Shown here: positions 14,249-22,372 of the stretch, one piece after another
How positions within the stretch are numbered: the first letter of the stretch is position 1
How the letters are laid out: each line of letters begins with the position of its first letter
Assembly: GCA_903875215.1 (NCBI GenBank)
Contig: CAIQVH010000019.1
Span: 1-64,000 of the forward strand
DNA: 64,000 bases
Source: an uncultured Anaerolineae bacterium
Lineage (GTDB): Bacteria > Chloroflexota > Anaerolineae > Anaerolineales > Villigracilaceae
Direction: 5' to 3'
Made by a program: the position numbers and the translations under genes
The notes under the pieces: model-generated
Told to the model about the DNA's origin: nothing
What the model saw: only the letters and a program-made list of their open reading frames with translations
Databases searched by the model: none

Positions 14249-16423
14249 ATGCGCTTGCCCCCAGATTCCTTCCATCCCCCCCGTCCAGACCGTCAGGTCT
14301 GGATGAGGCGTTGGCCCAGCGCTGTCGGACTTGTTTTCCTGGGCATTTGTCTGATCGTCTCGCTGGCTGTGCCGCCCGCCCGGGCGCAGCCAGCCCAGGC
14401 CAACCTGCCGATGACGGTCATCATCAACGAAGTTGCCTGGATGGGGACAGAAAGCAGCATCAACCAGGAATGGATCGAGCTGTATAACCCCGGCGTTTCC
14501 AGTGTCAGCCTGGTAAATTGGACGCTCAAATCGAGCGATCTGACTCTCTCCATCACCCTGACCGGCAGCATTGCAGCCGGCGGCTATTATTTACTCGAGC
14601 GCACGGCGGATACCACCGTCAGCAATATTTCAGCTGATCAAATTTACACTGGCACGCTAACCAATACAGGCATGTCTCTTAATCTTGCCAATGCCAGCGC
14701 AACGCCGATTGACACCGCCAATGCCAACGGCGGCGACTGGCCGGGCGGGACGAACACTAGTGCCACCGCGCGTTGCAGCATGGAACGCAAAGGCCCGCTG
14801 CTCGACGAGGACATCTCCTGGGTAACCTCCAGCACCACCTCGATCGGCCTCGATAGTACCGGAAAAGTGATTTGCGGAACTCCCAAAGCGCAAAATTCCC
14901 AATACGTCACCCCAACGCTGACCCCTTCCATTACCCCAACCGGCACAGAAACTCTAACGCCCACGGTAACGGCCACCTCCACCGCCACCTCCACCGTCAC
15001 GTTGACAGGAACCGCCACCTCCACCGCAACGAGTACGGCTACAGTCACCTTAACCGGCACTTCCACCTCCACCGCCACCGTTACCCTGACCGATACCGTT
15101 ACGGCCACCGGAACCGCCACCGGAACCGCCACCAGTACCGCAACCGCCACTTCCACGGCCACCGCCACCCAGACCCCCACCCTCACGCGTACCTCCACCC
15201 CGGCTCCCAGCATGTCCGTGCTGATTAACGAAATCGGCTGGATGGGCACCACCGCCAGTTCCAGCGATGAATGGATTGAACTCTACAACCCCGGATCCAG
15301 TTCCATCAACCTGGCCGGTTGGAGGCTGGAAACGACTGAAAGCGGAACGAAATCGCTCTCCTTCACCTTCACCAACTGCGCTGCCCCGCTGAACTGCATT
15401 ATTTCTCCTCTGGGCTACCTGCTGCTCGAACGCACCGACGATACCACCATCTCCAATCTGGCCGCCGATCAGATATTCACCGGCACGCTCCCCAATACCG
15501 GTTATTATCAAAGCCTGCGCCTGTATTCAGGCACCAACCAGCTGATTGACACAGCCAACGCCAACGGCGGCGACTGGCCCGCCGGGAACGTCTCTTCTCT
15601 CTGCAGCATGGAACGCCGCGGCTCCACCTATGCCGATAGCGACACTGCCTGGATTACCAACACCGGTCTTCTAAAGAACGGCCTGGACGCGGCCACGCCC
15701 ACTCCCAACGCCATCTGCGGCACGCCCAAAAACATCAACTGGGCTTATTTTGTCACCCCCACTCCTTCACCGGTCAAATCCCTGACGCCCACCCGCACGC
15801 CCACGCGTACCCGCACGCCCACGCCCAACCCGCTCGGCGAGATGGTGGTGATCAACGAATTTTTGTCTCAACCTCATTCCGATTGGAACAACGACGGCAG
15901 TGTGGACAATGGGGATGAATTCATCGAAATTATCAACCTCGGCGTACAGACGGTTTCCCTGACCAACTGGAAACTCGATGATCGCGATGGCGATTCCTCG
16001 CCATTCACCCTCAAAAATGTCAGCATCGAACCCGGCACGCGGATGGTGTTTTTTACTTCCGAAACCGGACTGCTGCTCAGCGATGGCGGCGACAGCGTGC
16101 GCCTGTTCAAATCCACAGGCCAGTTGGTTGACGCCTTCACTTACACCAGCGCCTCCGTCCTTGAGCGCAGCTGGTGCCGCCTGGAAAAAATATGGAACAC
16201 GGGCTGCCTGCCCACTCCCGGGCAGGCCAACCAGCTGGCGCAAACGGATATGATCGGCAGCAGCCAGTTGCCGCACCTTTGCCTTACCCCCGGTTTGCCA
16301 GAGAGCATTTACCGCGCCGAGTGTGACCTCCCTGATACAGCCAGCCGGGCTGTTCCAGACGAGGCCCTGCCTCTGGTGCCGATGTACCTCGAAGAAAACG
16401 GCATTCTCTTTATATTCGAATAA
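14249..16423 (+). CDS. Secreted protein with three lamin-tail domains and Thr-rich linkers
   Basis: The 724-residue product has a basic N-terminus and a hydrophobic export signal ending PPARAQPAQA (about residues 20-48). Three lamin-tail (LTD) domains follow. The first two open with VIINEVAWMGTESS/LINEIGWMGTTASS and EWIELYNPG and share DTANANGGDWP. The third opens VVINEFLSQPHSDWNNDG and EFIEIINLG. Linkers of about 100 and 25 residues are almost pure Thr/Ala/Ser/Pro (TATSTATSTV type) and would be extended, probably glycosylated, spacers. No LPxTG or C-terminal membrane anchor is seen. The start may instead be an ATG at 14303, which directly follows a 7-bp palindrome (CCAGACC/GGTCTGG) and gives a shorter classical signal peptide. 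LTDs in bacteria are found on secreted nucleases and surface proteins; no enzyme domain is present here. Confidence 0.85.
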   Translation: MRLPPDSFHPPRPDRQVWMRRWPSAVGLVFLGICLIVSLAVPPARAQPAQANLPMTVIINEVAWMGTESSINQEWIELYNPGVSSVSLVNWTLKSSDLTLSITLTGSIAAGGYYLLERTADTTVSNISADQIYTGTLTNTGMSLNLANASATPIDTANANGGDWPGGTNTSATARCSMERKGPLLDEDISWVTSSTTSIGLDSTGKVICGTPKAQNSQYVTPTLTPSITPTGTETLTPTVTATSTATSTVTLTGTATSTATSTATVTLTGTSTSTATVTLTDTVTATGTATGTATSTATATSTATATQTPTLTRTSTPAPSMSVLINEIGWMGTTASSSDEWIELYNPGSSSINLAGWRLETTESGTKSLSFTFTNCAAPLNCIISPLGYLLLERTDDTTISNLAADQIFTGTLPNTGYYQSLRLYSGTNQLIDTANANGGDWPAGNVSSLCSMERRGSTYADSDTAWITNTGLLKNGLDAATPTPNAICGTPKNINWAYFVTPTPSPVKSLTPTRTPTRTRTPTPNPLGEMVVINEFLSQPHSDWNNDGSVDNGDEFIEIINLGVQTVSLTNWKLDDRDGDSSPFTLKNVSIEPGTRMVFFTSETGLLLSDGGDSVRLFKSTGQLVDAFTYTSASVLERSWCRLEKIWNTGCLPTPGQANQLAQTDMIGSSQLPHLCLTPGLPESIYRAECDLPDTASRAVPDEALPLVPMYLEENGILFIFE

Positions 16424-16435
16424 GTGTTCTAAATC

Positions 16436-16464
16436 TTGTCTTTTTCCGCGAATCTTTGTACAAT
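16436..16464 (+). promoter_or_regulatory. Promoter giving a leaderless transcript for the 16471 gene
   Basis: TTGTCT (16436-16441), exactly 17 nt, and TACAAT (16459-16464), preceded by TG. The ATG at 16471 begins 6 nt after the -10 box, so the expected transcription start coincides with the start codon. No ribosome binding site is present. Confidence 0.65.
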
Positions 16465-16470
16465 TCCATT

Positions 16471-16689
16471 ATGGGACCAAATTATTTGCTGGGACTGTTG
16501 GCTGCTTACGCGTTGGGGGCGTTGGGCCTTTCCATATCATATCTTCGTTATCGCCACCTGACTCCAGGTGAATATGCTTTCTGGGGGACACTGGCAGTAT
16601 GCATTCCCATCCTCGGGCCGTTTTTTGTCATTGCCGCCCGCCCGGGGCCGCGCAGACGCCTCCGGCGCACGCGCCGCTCCACCGGGTGA
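16471..16689 (+). CDS. Small membrane protein, PLDc_N-like
   Basis: A 72-residue protein with two hydrophobic segments, about 4-24 (NYLLGLLAAYALGALGLSISY) and 35-55 (AFWGTLAVCIPILGPFFVIAA), and a strongly basic tail RPGPRRRLRRTRRSTG. The helix-PILGPFF-short basic pattern is like the phospholipase-D N-terminal (PLDc_N) two-helix module, here stand-alone. Function unknown. It is read from its own leaderless-type promoter and followed 33 nt later by an anchored protein gene. Confidence 0.6.
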   Translation: MGPNYLLGLLAAYALGALGLSISYLRYRHLTPGEYAFWGTLAVCIPILGPFFVIAARPGPRRRLRRTRRSTG

Positions 16690-16722
16690 TTTCGCTCTTT
16701 TCAACCAGAAAGGAAAAAGCCT

Positions 16723-17202
16723 ATGAAACAAGATCGTTTTTTGACCGGCATCCTGATCGGCATCGCCGTTCTTATTGTTATTGCCCTGGGCGTCTTTTTC
16801 ACCCGCAAAGATAATCTTGTCTATGTGGACGAATCCAACCCGGCCGGCGTGGTGCAAAATTACATCGTCGCCGTGCAAAAACATGACTACGAAAAGGCCT
16901 ATGCTTACCTGGCTGACCTGAAGGATAAACCAACCTATCAGCAATTCAGAGAATCCTTCTTCAACAATTACGTCTCCCCGGCCGGTACTGGCGTTGAGAT
17001 TCTGACCACCGAAATCAGCGATGACCTGGCCAGCGTTGAACTGAGCCTGATCTATAACCAGAGTGGCTTGTTCTCCAGCGATTACCGCAACATTGACTAC
17101 GCCCGCCTGGTATTGCAGCAGGGTGCCTGGAAAATCAAGCAGTTGCCGGGTAATTTCTGGGCCTATGACTGGTACCAGCCCACGCCTCAACCGGTAAAGT
17201 AG
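16723..17202 (+). CDS. Membrane-anchored NTF2-like extracytoplasmic protein
   Basis: A 159-residue protein with one N-terminal membrane helix (residues 7-27, FLTGILIGIAVLIVIALGVFF) and an outside domain of about 125 residues. That domain starts PAGVVQNYIVAVQKHDYEKAYAYLADLKDKPTYQQFRESF and continues with strands ending GAWKIKQLPGNFWAYDW. The pattern of helix, then strands, then GxWKI resembles DUF4878/NTF2-like lipoprotein domains. No enzymatic residues are recognisable. AAGGAAAAAGC precedes the ATG. The DUF5671 gene starts 9 nt downstream, so the two are co-expressed and may form a membrane complex. Confidence 0.7.
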   Translation: MKQDRFLTGILIGIAVLIVIALGVFFTRKDNLVYVDESNPAGVVQNYIVAVQKHDYEKAYAYLADLKDKPTYQQFRESFFNNYVSPAGTGVEILTTEISDDLASVELSLIYNQSGLFSSDYRNIDYARLVLQQGAWKIKQLPGNFWAYDWYQPTPQPVK

Positions 17203-17211
17203 GGTATCCCC

Positions 17212-19140
17212 ATGCGATCCATCCGACGCTTATACTTTTTTACCATCGCTCTGATCAGCGTGGAAGTCATCCTGTGGGGCCTGATCAGCCTGCTGCGCAC
17301 CACCTTCTCCAGCGGGGTGCTTTTTCCCGCAGCCGAGACGCTTGCCCAGGCCCTGGCATTAATCCTGGTCGGCGTGCCGATCTTTCTCCTGCACTGGGCC
17401 TGGGCCCAGCGCGCCGCCTCCCGGGATGCTGAAGAACACACCTCCAGCCTGCGTGCCCTGTTTTTGTACCTGGTCCTGTTTTCCACCCTGGCGCCCGTCA
17501 TTCAAAACCTGCTGGCACTCATTGATCGCTCCCTGATCCAGGTCGCCGGGCTGACGATCAGCCGTGCCCTGCTGGGCGGGATGCAAAGCTGGGTGGATAA
17601 CCTGATCGCCATCGTGTTCAACCTGGGCGCCGCCGCCTATTTTTTCAACATCCTGCGCGGAGACTGGGCAACCCTGCCCGGGCAGGAAAATTTCCGCGAT
17701 ATTCGCCGCCTGTACCGGTATCTCTGGATGTTGTACGGGCTGATAATGGTCATTTTTGGCGCTCAACAGGTCATCCGTTACCTGTTCCTGCCCCCGGCGA
17801 CGACGATTTTAGGTGCAGCAGGCAACGAAGTATTCATCAACGGCGTGGCATTGCTCCTGGTTGGTACACCCCTGTGGGCACTGATGTGGATGATTTGCCA
17901 GCGCGCCGAATCCGAAACCATTGAAACCGGCTCGCTGCTGCGCCTGGGCATTCTCTACCTGCTCTCGCTGGCCGGCGTGATCTCTGTCCTGACCTCCGCC
18001 GGTGTGTTGATCGACCTGCTCCTGCGGCGTGTGCTGGGCCAGGAAATTCCCCTCTCTGAACTGATTTCTCAGGCGGGCGGCCCCATTTCCATTGGCGTGC
18101 CGCTGGCCGCCATCTGGGCTTATTTCGGGCGCTGTCTGACTGCCGAAATTGGCGCCGTGGCTGACCTACCGCGTCGTGCCGGTCTGAAACGTCTCTATTA
18201 TTACATCCTGGCGCTCATTGGGCTGGTCGCCAGCTTCACCGGTCTGGCGCTGCTCTTCTCGTTCATCGTCGAGGCGCTGCTGGGTGCAAATGCCATCCTC
18301 GGCGACGTACTCAGGAACCGCCTGGCCGGCGCCATCTCCACGCTGCTGGCAGGCCTGCCGCTCTGGCTGGCTGCCTGGCGGCCAATGCAGGCCGAAGCCC
18401 TGGAGAGCGAGGCTACGGGCGACCATGCCCGCCGCTCGCTGGTGCGTCGCGCCTTTTTATACCTGGCGATTTTTGCCACAGTCATCGGGGGCATGGCTTC
18501 TGCCATCTGGCTGTTTTACACCCTCCTGTTCGCCGTACTCGACCACGCCACCGAAAATTTTCTGGTGGATGTGTTCAATGCTCTACAATTGCTGATTCTT
18601 TTTATCGCTTTTCTTGCCTACCATTGGGCTGCGCTGCGCCGCGATGGCAGCCGTGCCGCGGTTGCGTTGACCGCGCGGCAGGCGCAATTTGCGGTTCTGG
18701 TCTTTGAACGGCAGGAGAGCGGCTTTGCGGCCCAGATGGCGGCGGCCATTCAACGGATTTCCCCCTCCACCCCGGTTATCACTCACCCGGTGGAACAAAC
18801 CATCCCCGAAACGGCAGAGGCGGCCAGGGCCGTGGTGCTGCCCTTCGATCTGGCGCTTAACCCGCCCGAGGCGCTGCGCCTGTGGCTGATAGAGTATTCC
18901 GGGCACAAAGTCATTGTCCCGGAGACGGTTAATGACTGGTACTGGCCGGGCGGTGTGCCGCATAACCGCATCAATGCCGCGGCGCACATTCTCCAGCAAC
19001 TGGCCGAAGGGCAGGAAGTGCGCATGGTGGCCGGTAATTCGGCCTGGCAGACTGTGGCCTATGTCTTTGCGGTCCTGTTCGGGCTGCAGCTGTTGTTTGT
19101 TTTGTTTACGCTGGGTCTTTCGATCGTGTTTGGCGAGTGA
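17212..19140 (+). CDS. Multi-pass membrane protein with repeated DUF5671 units
   Basis: A 642-residue membrane protein with about 16-17 hydrophobic helices, built from repeats. Units begin RRLYFFTIALISVEVILWGL, RRLYRYLWMLYGLIMVIFGA, KRLYYYILALIGLVASFTGL and RRAFLYLAIFATVIGGMASA, each followed by a charged WxxxxQRAxSxxxE-type loop. This is the DUF5671 pattern duplicated four times, an internal amplification. Residues about 500-600 form a soluble segment (ALTARQAQFAVLVFERQES...YSGHKVIVPETVNDWYWPGG) before a final helix pair. Transport or sensing cannot be distinguished. It follows the anchored NTF2-like gene in one operon and ends 6 nt before the convergent menaquinone methyltransferase gene. 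Confidence 0.75.
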   Translation: MRSIRRLYFFTIALISVEVILWGLISLLRTTFSSGVLFPAAETLAQALALILVGVPIFLLHWAWAQRAASRDAEEHTSSLRALFLYLVLFSTLAPVIQNLLALIDRSLIQVAGLTISRALLGGMQSWVDNLIAIVFNLGAAAYFFNILRGDWATLPGQENFRDIRRLYRYLWMLYGLIMVIFGAQQVIRYLFLPPATTILGAAGNEVFINGVALLLVGTPLWALMWMICQRAESETIETGSLLRLGILYLLSLAGVISVLTSAGVLIDLLLRRVLGQEIPLSELISQAGGPISIGVPLAAIWAYFGRCLTAEIGAVADLPRRAGLKRLYYYILALIGLVASFTGLALLFSFIVEALLGANAILGDVLRNRLAGAISTLLAGLPLWLAAWRPMQAEALESEATGDHARRSLVRRAFLYLAIFATVIGGMASAIWLFYTLLFAVLDHATENFLVDVFNALQLLILFIAFLAYHWAALRRDGSRAAVALTARQAQFAVLVFERQESGFAAQMAAAIQRISPSTPVITHPVEQTIPETAEAARAVVLPFDLALNPPEALRLWLIEYSGHKVIVPETVNDWYWPGGVPHNRINAAAHILQQLAEGQEVRMVAGNSAWQTVAYVFAVLFGLQLLFVLFTLGLSIVFGE

Positions 19141-19146
19141 GCGGTT

Positions 19147-19842
19147 TTATTTTTCGCCCCAGTGAATGGCGATCGTGCCAAACATGACCCGTTTGAAGCC
19201 GATTTGCCTGAACCCGGCGGCGGCCATGCGCGCGGCCAGCTCTTCGGCGCGCAAAAAGGCCTCAGTCGAATCTGGCAGGTAGGTGTAGGCATCACGCTGA
19301 CCGGAGAGCAGCGTTCCCAGCAGCGGGATGACCAGGTGCATGTGCAGCCAGATCAGGGGTGTGAGCAGGTTCTTTTGCGGGCGCGTCGTATCGAGAATGA
19401 CGATGCGCCCGCCTGGTTTTAACACCCGATATTGTTCGCCCAGGGCCTGTTGGCTGTCCACCACGTTGCGCATCAGGAAGCCGGAGACGACAGCGTGAAA
19501 GCTGGCCGAAGGGAAGGGCAGGGCCAGCGCATCTGCGGCTGACCAGGCGAAGGGGTCGTGCGGTTTTCGCCCGGCGCGCATCATCTCGAGGGTGAAATCG
19601 GCGGCGGTGACGTGTGCGCCGGGCTGCTGGCGCAGGGCTTCTCGAGCCAGGTCGCCGGTTCCAGATCCGAGATCTAACAGCGAGGCGTGCGGGTGCAGGC
19701 CGGCGCGGCGGATGACCTCCTGGCGCCAGCGCAAATCCTGTCCGCCGGTCATCAGGCGGTTCATCAGGTCGTAGCGCGCGGCGATACGGGTGAAGACGTT
19801 CTGTACGTAGCGCGATTTTTCGGTCCCGGTCAGGTGGGTCAT
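19147..19842 (-). CDS. Demethylmenaquinone methyltransferase (UbiE/MenG family)
   Basis: A 231-residue class I SAM methyltransferase, probably the last step of menaquinone synthesis (2-demethylmenaquinone to menaquinone). Family signatures are VFTRIAARYDLMNRLMTGGQDLRWRQEVI near the N-terminus, SAM motif SLLDLGSGTGDLAREAL, and the second motif RVLKPGGRIVILDTTRP. The C-terminal part YTYLPDSTEAFLRAEELAARMAAAGFRQIGFKRVMFGTIAIHWGEK is the classical UbiE ending. Start at 19842 fits the family; the extension to 19896 lacks support. No other men genes are in the window. It is divergent from nusA. Confidence 0.88.
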   Translation of the reverse strand: MTHLTGTEKSRYVQNVFTRIAARYDLMNRLMTGGQDLRWRQEVIRRAGLHPHASLLDLGSGTGDLAREALRQQPGAHVTAADFTLEMMRAGRKPHDPFAWSAADALALPFPSASFHAVVSGFLMRNVVDSQQALGEQYRVLKPGGRIVILDTTRPQKNLLTPLIWLHMHLVIPLLGTLLSGQRDAYTYLPDSTEAFLRAEELAARMAAAGFRQIGFKRVMFGTIAIHWGEK

Positions 19843-19908
19843 GGGTTCTCTTTTCAGCGGAGGTCTGCGGCATTGCCGCGCGCTGATTGTATCCAAAATC
19901 GTTCAATC

Positions 19909-19937
19909 TTGCATGAATCTGGTCTTTATGCTAGAAT
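19909..19937 (+). promoter_or_regulatory. Promoter of the nusA operon
   Basis: TTGCAT (19909-19914), a 17-nt spacer and TAGAAT (19932-19937) make a good housekeeping promoter, about 100 nt before the nusA start. Confidence 0.75.
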
Positions 19938-19968
19938 CAAAACAGTTCGACCAATACCGCAAGCACCG

Positions 19969-19992
19969 AAAAGTGGGCGCCCCCCACTTTTT
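19969..19992 (+). promoter_or_regulatory. Terminator-like hairpin in the nusA leader
   Basis: AAAAGTGGG (19969-19977) pairs with CCCACTTTT (19983-19991), loop of 5 nt, and the T-run ends the stem. It lies about 25 nt after the predicted transcription start and before the coding region. It could attenuate the operon; NusA itself acts on such hairpins, so autoregulation is conceivable. Confidence 0.6.
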
Positions 19993-20045
19993 CGCTTGTA
20001 ATGGGTATTTTATCCGAGTCTGTTCAATCGGGAGTTCGTGCAGGC

Positions 20046-21923
20046 ATGAAAAACGAGTTTAATCTGGCTTTCAATGAAGTGTTGGAAGAAAAGCAGCTTC
20101 CCAAAGAGGTGATTTTGGGTGCGCTGGAGTCGGCCATGGTGTCGGCGTACCGTCGCGCGGTGAATGCCTCCAGCGCGCAACACGTTGAAGCGAAAGTCGA
20201 TCCGGAGACCGGCCGGGTGATGGTTTTTGCCGAAAAAGAAGTGGTGGAAAGCACTGTCGATGTGCGTACGGAAGTGACGCTCGAAGAAGCTCGCAAGGTA
20301 AATCCACTGGCGCAACTGGGCGATATGGTGATCGTTGAATCGACGCCCAAGGATTTTGGCCGCGTGGCCGCGCAAACGGCCCGGCAGGTGATCCAACAGC
20401 GCATCCGCGAGGCGGAGCGTGGCGCCCAGATGCAGTATTTTGAACGCCAGTTGGGCGAGATTGTCAGCGGCGTGGTGCAGGCCACCAATCTCCAGAGCAC
20501 AACCATCGGCCTGGATATGAAGGCCGAAGGCGTGATGCCCTCCAACCAGAAGATCCCGGGCGAACGCTTCCGCGTGCACGATCGTGTGCGTTCCATCATC
20601 ATGGAAGTCAAGGATGGCTCGCGCGGGCCGCAGATCATTCTCTCTCGAGCGCACCGCAATTTCCTGCGCCGCCTGCTCGAAAACGAAGTCCCTGAAATTT
20701 ATCATGGCATTGTAGAGATCCGCGCCATTGCGCGCGAGCCCGGCCAGCGCGCCAAGGTGGCGGTTTCGGCCACCCAGGCGGGTGTGGACCCGGTGGGCGC
20801 CTGTGTGGGTGTGCGCGGTGTGCGCATCCAGGCGATTGTTAAAGAACTGCATGATGAAAAAATTGACATCATCGAATGGAATGCCGACCCGGTGGTGTAC
20901 ATTTCCAAGGCCATCAGCCCGGCGCGCGTCAGTGGCGTGTTCCTGACCGAGGGCGAGAAAACCGCTACCGTGGTGGTGATGGAAGACCAGCTTTCCCTGG
21001 CAATTGGCCGCGATGGGCAGAATGCCCGCCTGGCGGCCAAGCTGACCGGCTGGCGCATTGATATCAAGAGCGTCAGCGAAGCGGCGGCCGATACCCTCAC
21101 CCGCCTGCAAATGGAACCGGCTTTCGAAGCTGCAGCCCAGGCCGAAAAGGACAACCTGGCGCATATTGGCGAGATCCTGGCAAAGAAGGCCGAATCCCGC
21201 CCTCTGACGCCCGAAGAATACCAGGCCCTGGCCCAGTTCGTGGAACGCGTGGAACGCCGCACCTTCGAGACTCAGCGCGCCGCCGCGCAAGAATCTGCCG
21301 AGAAACTGGCCGATGCCCGCGCCGGCATCCCGGATGCGGCCTTTGAACAGTCGCTGGACGTTTTTGGTCTGCCCGAGCATGTTTACAACATCCTGACCGA
21401 AGCGGATTACCTTTCTGCTGGTGATTTGCTGCTGGCGCTTAAGGTAAAGCCTGACCAGGTTTTCAGTCTGCCCGGCATTGGTCCAAAAGCGATGCAGGCC
21501 ATCGACAAGGCAGTGCAAGAAACCACCTTTGCGGCTCCTGTCAGCGAGGGTGCCCCGGCAGTGGAAGCCGAGCTTCCTGCCCAGGAAGCTGAAGTGGTTG
21601 CCGCCCCGGTGGAAGTTTCCTCCCCTGAAGAGACCCCGGCAGCTGAGGTGGTTGAACCTGAAGCGGCGCAACCCGTGGAAGCCGAACCCGTTGCCCCGGT
21701 GACCGGAGAAGAGCCCGCCCAGGAAGCCTCCTTCGAGGAACTCTTCAAGCTGCGCCCCGAGTCTTTCCGTCCCGCTACCGAAGAAGAAGAATTGAAAGCG
21801 GACAAAAAAGGCAAGAAGGGCAAGAAATCTGTCATCTACCAGTACGATGAATCTCGTGGCGAAGTGGTGATCCACAAGAAGCATAAGCGCGGCGGTGGTG
21901 GTGATGATTGGATTGATGAATAA
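20046..21923 (+). CDS. nusA: Transcription elongation/termination factor NusA
   Basis: NusA binds RNA polymerase and controls pausing, termination and antitermination. The 625-residue protein has the N-terminal polymerase-binding domain ([27 protein letters not shown]), then an S1 domain around residues 135-200 ([20 protein letters not shown]). Two KH domains follow, with [32 protein letters not shown] and [25 protein letters not shown]. After residue 370 comes a lineage-specific tail: a helical linker, a helix-hairpin-helix segment ([20 protein letters not shown]) and a long acidic then lysine-rich end. Start at 20046 (MKNEFNLAF) fits the family. RimP, usually just upstream, is absent here. 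Confidence 0.97.
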   Translation: MKNEFNLAFNEVLEEKQLPKEVILGALESAMVSAYRRAVNASSAQHVEAKVDPETGRVMVFAEKEVVESTVDVRTEVTLEEARKVNPLAQLGDMVIVESTPKDFGRVAAQTARQVIQQRIREAERGAQMQYFERQLGEIVSGVVQATNLQSTTIGLDMKAEGVMPSNQKIPGERFRVHDRVRSIIMEVKDGSRGPQIILSRAHRNFLRRLLENEVPEIYHGIVEIRAIAREPGQRAKVAVSATQAGVDPVGACVGVRGVRIQAIVKELHDEKIDIIEWNADPVVYISKAISPARVSGVFLTEGEKTATVVVMEDQLSLAIGRDGQNARLAAKLTGWRIDIKSVSEAAADTLTRLQMEPAFEAAAQAEKDNLAHIGEILAKKAESRPLTPEEYQALAQFVERVERRTFETQRAAAQESAEKLADARAGIPDAAFEQSLDVFGLPEHVYNILTEADYLSAGDLLLALKVKPDQVFSLPGIGPKAMQAIDKAVQETTFAAPVSEGAPAVEAELPAQEAEVVAAPVEVSSPEETPAAEVVEPEAAQPVEAEPVAPVTGEEPAQEASFEELFKLRPESFRPATEEEELKADKKGKKGKKSVIYQYDESRGEVVIHKKHKRGGGGDDWIDE

Positions 21924-21956
21924 ACAGGCAGACCTGGTCGTCAATCTGGTGTTGAC

Positions 21957-22274
21957 GTGAACAAGAAACCTGGAAAACCTGTCAAGCATCTTCCCCAACG
22001 AACTTGTGTCGGATGCCGCACCGTGCTGCCGAAGCGAACGCTGACGCGTATTGTGCGCTCTCCCGACGGCGTTTTTGTAGACCCGACTGGCAAAATGAAT
22101 GGCCGGGGGGCCTATTTGCATGATCAAAAGTCCTGTTGGGAGCGCGGGTTGAAAGGTGCGCTGGCGAATGCGCTGCGCACCGCCCTGACAGCCGAAGACC
22201 GGCTCAGGTTGGAAAACTACCTCTCCAGCCTGCCGGAAGACCCCGCCCAGCACCCGGCGGCGACCAGTTCCTGA
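21957..22274 (+). CDS. ylxR: YlxR family RNA-binding protein
   Basis: A 105-residue protein with the YlxR core KHLPQRTCVGCRTVLPKRTLTRIVRSPDG and GRGAYLHDQKSCWERGLKGAL. Conserved features are the GRGAY loop and the CVGC pair. YlxR proteins bind RNA and, in some bacteria, RNase P RNA; they normally sit between nusA and infB, as here. The start is a GTG at 21957 without a strong ribosome binding site, 33 nt after nusA. The C-terminus is followed by a 98-nt gap before infB. Confidence 0.93.
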   Translation: MNKKPGKPVKHLPQRTCVGCRTVLPKRTLTRIVRSPDGVFVDPTGKMNGRGAYLHDQKSCWERGLKGALANALRTALTAEDRLRLENYLSSLPEDPAQHPAATSS

Positions 22275-22372
22275 GAGCATGGCCATGTGATCTTTTCTGG
22301 CTCACGCGGCACCACAACCAGGCGCTTGTCCCACCAGGGTACAGGCTCAGTTTCATCGCAGGAGGTGTCCTC

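Noticed and set aside
14644-15252. Valine-rich repeat protein (VAVEVAV type) on the minus strand
   Set aside because: It is the reverse reading of the Thr-rich linker repeats of the lamin-tail protein.
20010-22286. 758-residue open frame on the minus strand
   Set aside because: It is antisense to nusA and ylxR, has a histidine/phenylalanine-rich low-information sequence, and NusA is certain on the plus strand.
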